Assembly: GCA_014382465.1 (NCBI GenBank)
Contig: JACNJP010000281.1
Location: 1-9,306, forward strand
DNA: 9,306 nt
Origin: Planctomycetota bacterium
GTDB taxonomy: Bacteria; Planctomycetota; UBA1135
Direction: 5' to 3'
Made by a program: the position numbers and the translations under genes. Below the pieces are notes generated by a model. The model worked only from the letters and a program-made list of their open reading frames with translations. It did no database searches and was not told where the DNA came from. This document shows positions 1 to 5,787 of this stretch, in pieces (within the stretch, counting starts at the first letter, position 1; every line of letters starts with the position of its first letter).

Positions 1-2
1 GC

Positions 3-1190
3 ACCCTATCCAAGCAGGGCATCGCCGCCAACGAGGGCGAGACCGGCGGCGACGACTTCGCCTACTCCGACGTGCTGGTGGTGAGTGCCCTGCCCGAGAT
101 CCTGGCGCAGATCGAGTCCATCATCGAGACCTTCGACCGCACCCCCAAGCAGCTGCTGCTGGAGGCGACGATCCTCAGCGCCGAGCTGCACGACGAGACC
201 TCGCTCGGCATCGACTTCCAGGCCCTCGGCGGGGTCAGCTTCCGCTCCTGGGGCGCCGGGTCCATCGACGGCACCGGCATGACCCCCGGGACCATCGGCG
301 GCGGCGACCTCGACCAGGGCGTCCACGGCGTCAACTCCAGCACCACCGGCAACCTGCCGGAAGGCGGCCTCGGCTACGGCTTCATCAACGGCGACGTCGG
401 CGCCTTCCTCAAGGCGCTGCAGACGATCACCAACACCTCGATCCTGGCCAACACCAAGATCACCACGCTCAACAAGCAGCTCGGCAAGGTGCTGCTCGGC
501 CGCAAGGACGGCTACCTGACCACCACCGTCAGCGAGACCTCGACCACCCAGACCATCGAGTTCATCGAGACCGGCACCCACCTGGTCTTCCGGCCCTTCA
601 TCGGCCAGGACGGCATCATCCGCCTCGAGGTGAAGCCGGAGGACTCCGAGGGCGGCCTCAACGACCAGGGCCTGCCCTTCAAGGACACCGCCGAGGTCGA
701 GACCAACATCCTGGTGCGCGACGGCCAGACGGTGGTGATCGGCGGCCTGTTCCGCGAGAAGGTCAAGTCGGAGGTGTCGAAGGTGCCGCTGATCGGCGAC
801 ATCCCGTTCATGGGGCAGCTGTTCCGCGGCAACAGCGACTCCACCGTGCGCGAGGAGATCATCGTGCTGCTGACGCCGCACATCATCGACATGGGGGAGG
901 AGCTGGCGAAGGCCCAGGCCGCCCCGACCTCGGGCTCGGCGGTGGAGGGCGGCGACCGCAATCCGGTGCGCCGCCTCTACCTCCACACCGCCCGCGCCCT
1001 CGCCGCGCAGGGCGACTTCGGCAGCGCCCTCTCCATGCTGCTGGCCTCCGGCCACGACCGCGGGGTGTCCGCCGACGCCCGCGACCTGCGCGGCCGCATC
1101 AGCCGCGGCCTGATCCCGGCCACCGCGTCGCGCGCGGTCGACCGGCGCATCCTCGCCGACATGCAGACCTTCGGCCGCGATCCTCGCTAG
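3..1190 (+). CDS. Secretin of the GspD/PilQ family, C-terminal part (5' end outside window)
   Basis: Outer-membrane secretin, the gated ring through which type II secretion substrates or type IV pili pass. The frame is open from the window edge; 395 residues are visible. The first 60 or so cover the end of the periplasmic N-domains, including LVVSALPEILAQIESIIETF, typical of the last ring-forming repeat. A Gly/Ser-rich stretch follows (about residues 76-125), then the beta-barrel secretin domain (about 125-292). The hallmark near the end is VPLIGDIPFMGQLFRG followed by EEIIVLLTPHIID, the classic secretin signature. About 95 residues follow the signature, with an alpha-helical TPR-like segment (LYLHTARALAAQGDFGSALS); this is longer than usual for a secretin tail and might hold a pilotin-binding element. 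It is followed at once by a TPR gene and four prepilin-like genes. Family assignment is very secure; T2SS versus T4P is not decided. Confidence 0.95.
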   Translation, partial: TLSKQGIAANEGETGGDDFAYSDVLVVSALPEILAQIESIIETFDRTPKQLLLEATILSAELHDETSLGIDFQALGGVSFRSWGAGSIDGTGMTPGTIGGGDLDQGVHGVNSSTTGNLPEGGLGYGFINGDVGAFLKALQTITNTSILANTKITTLNKQLGKVLLGRKDGYLTTTVSETSTTQTIEFIETGTHLVFRPFIGQDGIIRLEVKPEDSEGGLNDQGLPFKDTAEVETNILVRDGQTVVIGGLFREKVKSEVSKVPLIGDIPFMGQLFRGNSDSTVREEIIVLLTPHIIDMGEELAKAQAAPTSGSAVEGGDRNPVRRLYLHTARALAAQGDFGSALSMLLASGHDRGVSADARDLRGRISRGLIPATASRAVDRRILADMQTFGRDPR

Positions 1191-1193
1191 GTG
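1189..1193 (+). promoter_or_regulatory. Ribosome binding site deciding the TPR gene start
   Basis: AGGTG overlaps the secretin stop codon and lies 6 bases before the ATG at 1200. It favours that ATG over the GTG at 1191, which has no usable Shine-Dalgarno at the right distance. Confidence 0.45.
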
Positions 1194-1199
1194 AATCCC

Positions 1200-2333
1200 A
1201 TGCGCGCCCTCCTCCCGCTCCTGCTCCTGTCGTTGACCCCGTCTTCCTGCCAGCTCCTCGCCGATCCGGACGCCTCCCACGCCCGCGAGCACTTCGACGG
1301 CGCCCGCGCCGCGATCTCGCTCGACGAGGCCGAGCGCCGGCTCGACGAGGGCGACGTCGCCGCCGCCCGCCGCGAGCTCGACGGCATCCGCGCCGAGCCC
1401 GCCGGACTCCGCACCCTGCTGCTCCAGGCCCGCACCCTGATCGCCGAGGGCCGGTTCCAGGAGGCGGAGCTGGAGCTGGGCCGCGCCGAGGCCCTGGCTG
1501 CCGCGGGCCCCGAGACCGACCTGGTCCGCGGCACCCTCGAGGAGTCGCGCGGACGCTGGAAGCTGGCCTCGGCGGCCTACGCCAGCGCCGCCGCCAAGGA
1601 CCCGGACTCGCTCGAGCTGGTGCTCCTGCATGCCCGCTCCCAGCAGGCCATGGGGGACTCGCAAGGGGCCGCGGCGCTGCTCGAGCGCGAGCTCGGCCGC
1701 CGGCCGGACTCCTTCGAGCTGCTGGTCGCCCTGGCCGACGCCCACCTCGCCAATGGCGACCCCGATCTGGCCTCGAACTACCTGCGGCGGGCGGCGGACT
1801 ACCGGCCGCGAGACCGCGGCCTGCTGCATCACATGGTGCTCGCCCTGAGCCTGGCGGGGCGCCACGCCGAGGCGGCGGACGCCGGCATCGACCTGCTGCC
1901 CGAGGAGCTGCCGGACTACCTGAACCTGGCCCTCGGCCGCTCCGCCCTCGCCGCCGGGCGCCCCGGCCAGGCCTCCAAGCACCTCGACGCCTACCTCGCC
2001 AGCCAGCGCGGAGACGCGGCCGCCTGGGGCGACCTGGCCCGCTCCGAGTACCTGCTCGGCAGCTTCGAGGCGGCCTTCCGCGCGCTTGGCGAGACCCTGC
2101 GCCGCCAGCCCGACGACCACCGGTCGCTGGTCCTGCTCGGCCACCTGCGGAACCAGGCCGGCCAAGCCCACGAGGCCCTCAATTGCTACCTCGAGGCCAT
2201 CCGGCTCGGCGCCGAGGCGGCGCCCCTGTCCGGGATCATGGAGCGCTTGGTGGCCTTGCTCCAGTCCCGAGGCGCCGGCGGTCCTGCCGCCGAGGAAGAA
2301 CTGCCGGTGTTCACCGTTCAGGAGGAAGGCTGA
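1200..2333 (+). CDS. TPR-repeat protein with possible lipoprotein signal; candidate pilotin or assembly factor
   Basis: A 377-residue protein made almost wholly of helix pairs of the tetratricopeptide type, starting about residue 33 and running to about 350. Recognisable units include SLELVLLHARSQQAMGDSQG, FELLVALADAHLANGDPDLA and HRSLVLLGHLRNQAGQAHEA. The N-terminus is a hydrophobic leader (LLPLLLLSLT) ending at SSC with Cys17, which suggests a lipoprotein, but Pro at -3 is a poor fit to the lipobox, so a plain signal peptide is possible. A GTG nine bases upstream (1191) is an alternative start. By family knowledge, PilF/Tgl-type pilotins are TPR lipoproteins that help secretins assemble; position directly after the secretin makes that role plausible, but it is an inference. 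At 377 residues it is longer than PilF. The C-terminus is acidic (AAEEELPVFTVQEEG). Its stop overlaps the next start by one base. Confidence 0.85.
   Translation: MRALLPLLLLSLTPSSCQLLADPDASHAREHFDGARAAISLDEAERRLDEGDVAAARRELDGIRAEPAGLRTLLLQARTLIAEGRFQEAELELGRAEALAAAGPETDLVRGTLEESRGRWKLASAAYASAAAKDPDSLELVLLHARSQQAMGDSQGAAALLERELGRRPDSFELLVALADAHLANGDPDLASNYLRRAADYRPRDRGLLHHMVLALSLAGRHAEAADAGIDLLPEELPDYLNLALGRSALAAGRPGQASKHLDAYLASQRGDAAAWGDLARSEYLLGSFEAAFRALGETLRRQPDDHRSLVLLGHLRNQAGQAHEALNCYLEAIRLGAEAAPLSGIMERLVALLQSRGAGGPAAEEELPVFTVQEEG
2321..2329 (+). promoter_or_regulatory. Strong ribosome binding site for the first pilin-like gene
   Basis: GGAGGAAGG ends three bases before the ATG at 2333, with the GGAGGA core 6 bases away. 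It is the best Shine-Dalgarno seen in the operon and lies inside the last codons of the TPR gene. It fixes the start so that residue 8 is the Gly before the prepilin cleavage site. Confidence 0.8.
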
Positions 2334-2746
2334 TGGCCCCCGGCCGGACCCGCGGCTTCACCTTGGTCGAGCTGACCGTCGCCATCGTGATCATGGGCGT
2401 GCTGACGCTCGCCGCGGTCCCGAATTTCGACGCCGCGATGGAGACCGCCAACGTCGACCGCGGCGCCGCCACCCTGCACTCCGTCTGGCTCGCCGAGCGC
2501 ATGTACCGCCTGGAGGAGGGGGAATTCACCAGCAAGGTGGACGAGCTCTACGAGAAGGAGCTGCTGAGGGCGTCGGTGCTGAAGGACGAGGACTTCGGCT
2601 ACCGGATCCTCGACGCCAGCGACCGCGGCGTCACCATCCGCGCCAGCCGCAAGGGGAGCACCAAGTGGCACGGCTCCCTGGACATGAGCCGCGAGGGAGT
2701 GCTGAGCGGCAGCGTGCGCTCGGGGGACCGCAATGTCGAGCCCTAG
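2333..2746 (+). CDS. Prepilin-like protein, PilE or GspG/GspH type
   Basis: A 137-residue protein with a class III signal: a short basic leader (MAPGRTRG), cleavage after Gly8, then FTLVELTVAIVIMGVLTLAA, with Glu at +5 of the mature protein as in subunits that polymerise through the membrane helix. The rest resembles a small pilin globular domain: after the helix come YRLEEGEFTS and the DEDFGYRILDASDRGVTIRA stretch, similar to the aromatic-Gly-Tyr core of PilE-like pilins. It would be processed and methylated by a prepilin peptidase (PilD/GspO), not visible here. It starts one base inside the TPR gene's stop, with a strong ribosome binding site. No cysteine pair is present, so no disulfide loop of the PilA kind. 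Its place before GspI/J/K-like genes suggests a GspG/H equivalent, but the exact class is uncertain. Confidence 0.9.
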   Translation: MAPGRTRGFTLVELTVAIVIMGVLTLAAVPNFDAAMETANVDRGAATLHSVWLAERMYRLEEGEFTSKVDELYEKELLRASVLKDEDFGYRILDASDRGVTIRASRKGSTKWHGSLDMSREGVLSGSVRSGDRNVEP

Positions 2747-3176
2747 GAGACGCGCCGCCGGCGGCTTCACCTTGCTCGAGTGCCTGGTGGCCATCCTGAT
2801 CCTGAGCCTCCTGGTCCTGGGCATGGTCCGGCTGGTGAGCGGCCACCACGAGGTGCTCGATTCGGTCGACGACTGGAGCTACGGGGACCCGGTGCTCTAC
2901 CTGGTCCAGGACACCGACCCGATGGCGCGGGCGATCGGCACGCCGGCCGCCCTCAGCGTCGATCCGCCGCAGACGGTGCACGTCGCCTCGAAGGGGGCCT
3001 ACGACGTGACCGTCCTGGAGACCTTCCGGGACCTCGATCCGCCGCGCAGCGGGGCGGTCTTTCGCCTGGTCGAGTCGGAGAGCGAAGGGAAGGGCAAGGG
3101 CAAGGGCAAGGGGAAGGGAGAGGGGAAGGGGAAGGGGAAGGGGAAGGGCGACGATGACGACGAGGAGGACGATTGA
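2733..3176 (+). CDS. Minor prepilin-like protein, GspI/PilV type, with Gly-Lys then Asp/Glu tail
   Basis: A 147-residue protein. The leader MSSPRRRAAGG is cut after Gly11, leaving FTLLECLVAILILSLLVLGM with Glu at +5; the LLE-x-LVA-hydrophobic pattern is typical of GspI/PilV minor subunits. A short globular part follows (about residues 35-113). From residue 119 the protein is pure low complexity: 21 residues of alternating Gly and Lys (one Lys replaced by Glu) to residue 139, then eight Asp/Glu. The tail carries nine Lys and nine acidic residues, so it is charge balanced. Such a tail is not known to me in GspI or PilV. The gene starts 14 bases inside the preceding gene, after a GGGGGA, and overlaps the next start by four bases. 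The pilin call is firm; what the tail does is unknown. Confidence 0.88.
   Translation: MSSPRRRAAGGFTLLECLVAILILSLLVLGMVRLVSGHHEVLDSVDDWSYGDPVLYLVQDTDPMARAIGTPAALSVDPPQTVHVASKGAYDVTVLETFRDLDPPRSGAVFRLVESESEGKGKGKGKGKGEGKGKGKGKGDDDDEEDD
3087..3149 (+). repeat. In-frame hexanucleotide repeats coding Gly-Lys, with G-quadruplex motif
   Basis: Two homogeneous arrays of AAG and Gly codons: the first half uses GGC (AAGGGC, three units from 3090), the second uses GGG (GGGAAG, four units from 3123). The stretch 3108-3148 is 41 bases of pure purine. Within it, four GGGG runs separated by AA (3122-3143), plus a fifth GGG, match a textbook intramolecular G-quadruplex on the coding strand and mRNA. The codon switch suggests separate slippage expansions. 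Confidence 0.9.
3162..3168 (+). promoter_or_regulatory. Ribosome binding site inside the acidic tail codons
   Basis: GAGGAGG, formed by the Glu-Glu-Asp codons at the end of the upstream gene, sits 4 bases before the TTG at 3173. It supports TTG as the real start: no ATG or GTG occurs in this frame before the codons for the membrane helix. Confidence 0.65.
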
Positions 3177-3667
3177 GCCTCCACCGCCCTCGCCGTCGCC
3201 GTTCCGGCCACACCCTGGTGGAGATGGTCATCGTCGGCATGATCGTGGCGCTGGTCGCGACCTTCGCCACCCGGGCGTGGAACCCGATCGGTGATTCGAT
3301 CGTGGGGCTCCGGGAGCGCGCCACCGCATCCTCGGAGCTGCGGCTGGCGGTGGAGTATCTGCGGGAGGACTTCGGCGGCGCCGCCGAGGTCGCCGAGGAG
3401 ACCGGTGAGAAGCTCCTGATCCGTCGGGAGGCGGCCGTCGCCTTCGTCGCCGGCGTCCCTTCCGGCACCGCCGACCCCGGGATCCGCTACTGGCTGGACG
3501 AGGACCGCCTGGTACGCCGCGACCTGTGGTCCCGCGACGAGTTCGTGGTGGCGCGGAAGGTCGGATCGTTCCAGATCACGCGCTTCCACGGGATCGAATA
3601 CCGGGTCGCCCTCACCGCTGGAGCGGACAGCGACCAGCGCACCATCACCCTGGCATGGGTCCAATGA
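3173..3667 (+). CDS. Minor prepilin-like protein, GspJ/PilW type, with His at +1
   Basis: A 164-residue protein starting at TTG. The leader MSLHRPRRRRSG is strongly basic and ends in Gly12; the mature protein would begin HTLVEMVIVGMIVALVATFA, with Glu at +5 and a hydrophobic helix. Phe or Met is usual at +1, so His is an oddity; the Gly before it and the Glu after it are intact. The body is beta-rich (RLAVEYLREDFGGAAEV, then IRYWLDEDRLVRRDL), matching GspJ/PilW proteins, where a similar run follows the helix. By family knowledge GspJ sits with GspI and GspK at the pseudopilus tip. The start overlaps the upstream stop by four bases (TTGA), and the end overlaps the next start by four (ATGA). 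It has no charged tail, unlike its neighbours. Confidence in the class is good because order and N-terminus agree. Confidence 0.88.
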   Translation: MSLHRPRRRRSGHTLVEMVIVGMIVALVATFATRAWNPIGDSIVGLRERATASSELRLAVEYLREDFGGAAEVAEETGEKLLIRREAAVAFVAGVPSGTADPGIRYWLDEDRLVRRDLWSRDEFVVARKVGSFQITRFHGIEYRVALTAGADSDQRTITLAWVQ

Positions 3668-4191
3668 AGCTGGTCCACTCCCCTTCGGATCGCCGCCGGC
3701 GCGGCACCGCGCTGCTGCTGGTGGTCGTCATGGGCACCCTGGCGATGGCGCTGTGGGCCGCCTCCTACCGAGCGACTCACGACAGCTTCTCGGTCGAACG
3801 CTTCTACCAGATGCGCCTCGACCGCGACGCCTTGACCGGGACGGTCCTGGCCGAGGCCGGCAACCTGCTCCGCACCGGCTACCCGCCCAAGAACGGCTAC
3901 ACCTGCATCTCCAAGACCGTGACCTCGGAAGGGCCGAAATACGCCAAGGTGGTCTTCCAGCGCCACGGCGCGCAGGACACCTGGCGCGTCGATGTCACCG
4001 AGGCCAGCAAGTCGGACCTCCTCAAGTACCCCGACATGCCCGACAGCTTCGCCAGCAAGGGCGGCAAGAAGGATGACAAGAAGGATAAGGGTGGCAAGAA
4101 GGACGACGAGAAGGACAAAGGCGGCAAGAAGGACGACAAGAAGGACGACGAGAAGGACAAGGGCGGCAAGGGCGGCGGCAAGAAGGGCTGA
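3664..4191 (+). CDS. GspK/PilX-like minor pilin with repeated Gly-Lys-Asp tail
   Basis: A 175-residue protein. The N-terminus DRRRRGTALLLVVVMGTLAM has a basic leader, Gly14, and a hydrophobic helix without Glu at +5, as is usual in GspK and PilX. A short body follows (about residues 40-130, including RFYQMRLDRDALTGTVLAEA). Residues 132-175 are polyampholyte: units GGKKDDKKDK, GGKKDDEKDK, a longer third unit with an extra KKDD, then GGKGGGKKG; I count 19 Lys to 13 acidic residues. GspK is normally about 300 residues with a large calcium-binding domain, so this protein is either a very reduced GspK or a PilX-type subunit with a new tail. It starts in an ATGA overlap with the previous gene and is the last gene of the operon. 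That it is pilin-like is well supported; the subclass rests partly on gene order. Confidence 0.82.
   Translation: MKLVHSPSDRRRRGTALLLVVVMGTLAMALWAASYRATHDSFSVERFYQMRLDRDALTGTVLAEAGNLLRTGYPPKNGYTCISKTVTSEGPKYAKVVFQRHGAQDTWRVDVTEASKSDLLKYPDMPDSFASKGGKKDDKKDKGGKKDDEKDKGGKKDDKKDDEKDKGGKGGGKKG
4060..4161 (+). repeat. Tandem 30-base repeats coding GGKKDD-type units
   Basis: Units at 4060-4089, 4090-4119 and 4120-4161 each begin GGKKDD; the third carries 12 extra bases coding KKDD. Codons vary between units (GAT or GAC, GGT or GGC, AAG or AAA), so the expansion is not brand new. Confidence 0.85.
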
Positions 4192-4597
4192 GCCGCGCGA
4201 TCCGGTCGAAGTCATTGACGGCTTGGCCTGCCGCAGATCCGCCGCTCAACCCGACCCCCAGGTCCCGAGGAGCATGGCTTGGCGACGGACGGAGCCTCGG
4301 CCCCTGTGAAGGGAGAGAAGACAGCAGGCGCCGATCCTTGGAAGAGGACAGGCGCCTAGCAGCCTCGGTCGATCCGGGATTGGTCCCGAGGACGGTCGCC
4401 GAGCAGTCGCGATGAACCAGGGATAGAGCGGCCTCGGCACGGGGGGGGTAGGAGAAGCGGGGCGAGGGGGGGGGAAGAATCGCCCGCGTCATTCGCACCG
4501 AGGCCTGAGCGTAGATTAGTGGATTCTGCGGGACTGGGAAGTAAATCTTCGGAAGACAGTCAAATCCGGTCGGCAGACGAAGAAAGCCGTCCGGCGT
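4192..4597. other. Convergent intergenic gap without a supported gene
   Basis: This 406-base stretch lies between the end of the pilin operon (+) and the end of the deacylase gene (-), where two transcripts converge. Short open frames exist on both strands but none shows a credible protein or ribosome binding site. It contains G-runs at 4441-4474 and an inverted repeat CCTCGG/CCGAGG (4363-4368 and 4386-4391, 17-base loop) with no T-run, so I do not call it an intrinsic terminator. Bases from about 4510 to 4590 are visibly less GC-rich than the genes. Confidence 0.7.
4441..4474 (+). other. Clustered G-runs, possible G-quadruplex
   Basis: G8 (4441-4448), G4 (4459-4462) and G9 (4466-4474) lie within 34 bases. 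The long runs can be split, so four G-triplets are available for a quadruplex with one loop of about 10 bases. In a convergent gap this could slow polymerase; the exact run lengths are also the kind of thing sequencers get wrong. Confidence 0.55.
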
Positions 4598-5782
4598 TCA
4601 GATCCGAATCCGCTGCGGCTGCCTGAGGTCATGGGCACGCCGGCTCACCACCAGCAGACCGCCCTCCTGGCGGCGCTTGCGGTATCCGAGCAGGTGGAAG
4701 ACCTCGATCGTGAACCAGCGGGCCACCCGCTGGTCCACCAGCAGCGCGCCCGCCCGACTCGGGTGGCGCCGGACACCAGGGAGCCAGTGCACCAGGCGGT
4801 CGAGGCGGAGCCGCCGCATCCACCACGACAGGCGCAGCCAGAACCGGCTCACCTCCCGCGCCAGGAAGAAGCCGTCGTCTCCCAAGCCCTGGTAGAGCGG
4901 CAGCAGCACCCGGGCCGGGTAGAAGGCCTCGATCCCGCCGCGGGAGTCGTCGGCGAGCACCTGGCCGGCGCGGACTTCGCAGAAGTTGCGGAAGCCCGGC
5001 CGCATGCGGAACTCGTCCTCCGGCCGCAGGCCGTGCCGGTAGCGGATCTCGAGCACCCGCGGGACGTCGCCGCCGCGGGAGCGGAGCAGCTCGCGGGCAC
5101 GTCGCACCCGCGCGTCTCCCGGCGGCAGGCAGCCGGCGGCGAGCAGGCCGGTCCAGATGGCGGCGGCGTGGTTCTCGACCGACTCCGGCGCCTGGTGCTG
5201 GCCGCCCTCGAAGCCCAGCGTCACCAGCCCGGCGTTGTTCAGGTGCTCGAGCAATGCGCCGTCGATCTGCTCCTCCAGCCCGAGGATCACCGGCACCGCG
5301 AAGGGCTTGGCGAAGCGGCGGTTGCGCAGCGTGTCGCCGATGCAGGCGAAGGGCGTGCCCGGGGCGGAAGAGGTGTGCAGGTCGAGGAAGCAGACCTGCT
5401 CGCGGGCCTGGCCGATCGCCGCCCGCAGCTCCGCCAGCAGCTCGCGTTGTTCGAGGCACTCGGAGTCGACCGGCACCTGTTCGCGGTCGACCAGCGCGAG
5501 CCGATCGGGCCGCCAGGCACGGTTGAGGTCGACGTCGAGGTAGCGGGTGTTCCGGCGCAGCGCCGCCAGGTTCCCGGCCAGGCCGAGCAGCCGGCCGCGG
5601 AAGGCCCCCGGCTCGCGCTCCAGCTCCGCCAGCACCTGCTCCAGCGCCCGGACCCCGGCCGGCTCGTTGCCGTGGATCCCGCCGGTGCAGAGCAGCAGCG
5701 GACCGGGCCGGGCGCCGGCGAGGGCGCCCACCCGCCGGCCCGGAGCGGCGGCCGGATCCGGCCCACCCTGCTCGCCGCTCAT
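4598..5782 (-). CDS. Zinc-dependent deacylase of the aspartoacylase/succinylglutamate desuccinylase (M14-like) family
   Basis: A 394-residue enzyme predicted to hydrolyse an amide bond in an N-acyl amino acid or similar compound. Zinc ligands are clear: GGIHGNE gives His37 and Glu40, and FLDLHTSSAPGTPF gives His136. RNTRYLDVDLNRAW (about 77-90) is the substrate-carboxylate region of the family, and GFEGGQH supplies Glu192 as the general base. Family members are usually about 300-350 residues; here residues from about 305 on add a basic, Trp-rich segment (FWLRLSWWMRRLRLDRLVHW) and a further 60 residues that I do not recognise, perhaps for membrane or partner contact. The ATG at 5782 is 5 bases after the stop of the ligase gene upstream, so the two are cotranscribed. 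The reading frame stays open far upstream inside the ligase gene, but the zinc motif follows soon after this ATG. The substrate is unknown. Confidence 0.88.
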   Translation of the reverse strand: MSGEQGGPDPAAAPGRRVGALAGARPGPLLLCTGGIHGNEPAGVRALEQVLAELEREPGAFRGRLLGLAGNLAALRRNTRYLDVDLNRAWRPDRLALVDREQVPVDSECLEQRELLAELRAAIGQAREQVCFLDLHTSSAPGTPFACIGDTLRNRRFAKPFAVPVILGLEEQIDGALLEHLNNAGLVTLGFEGGQHQAPESVENHAAAIWTGLLAAGCLPPGDARVRRARELLRSRGGDVPRVLEIRYRHGLRPEDEFRMRPGFRNFCEVRAGQVLADDSRGGIEAFYPARVLLPLYQGLGDDGFFLAREVSRFWLRLSWWMRRLRLDRLVHWLPGVRRHPSRAGALLVDQRVARWFTIEVFHLLGYRKRRQEGGLLVVSRRAHDLRQPQRIRI

Positions 5783-5787
5783 CCTGC

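Noticed and set aside
1191..1199. GTG start of the TPR gene
   Set aside because: ATG 1200 has a better placed ribosome binding site and a cleaner signal peptide; the difference is only three residues.
6..2171. 721-codon open frame on the minus strand opposite the secretin and TPR genes
   Set aside because: High GC removes stops from the opposite frame; the predicted protein is Gly/Ala/Val/Gln-rich with no motif, while the plus strand encodes clear families.
4363..4391. Inverted repeat CCTCGG/CCGAGG as a terminator
   Set aside because: Six-base arms with a 17-base loop and no T-run; such repeats are expected by chance at this GC content.
4215..4415. Small open frames in the convergent gap on both strands
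   Set aside because: No ribosome binding site, no family likeness, Pro/Arg-rich translation expected of random GC-rich DNA.
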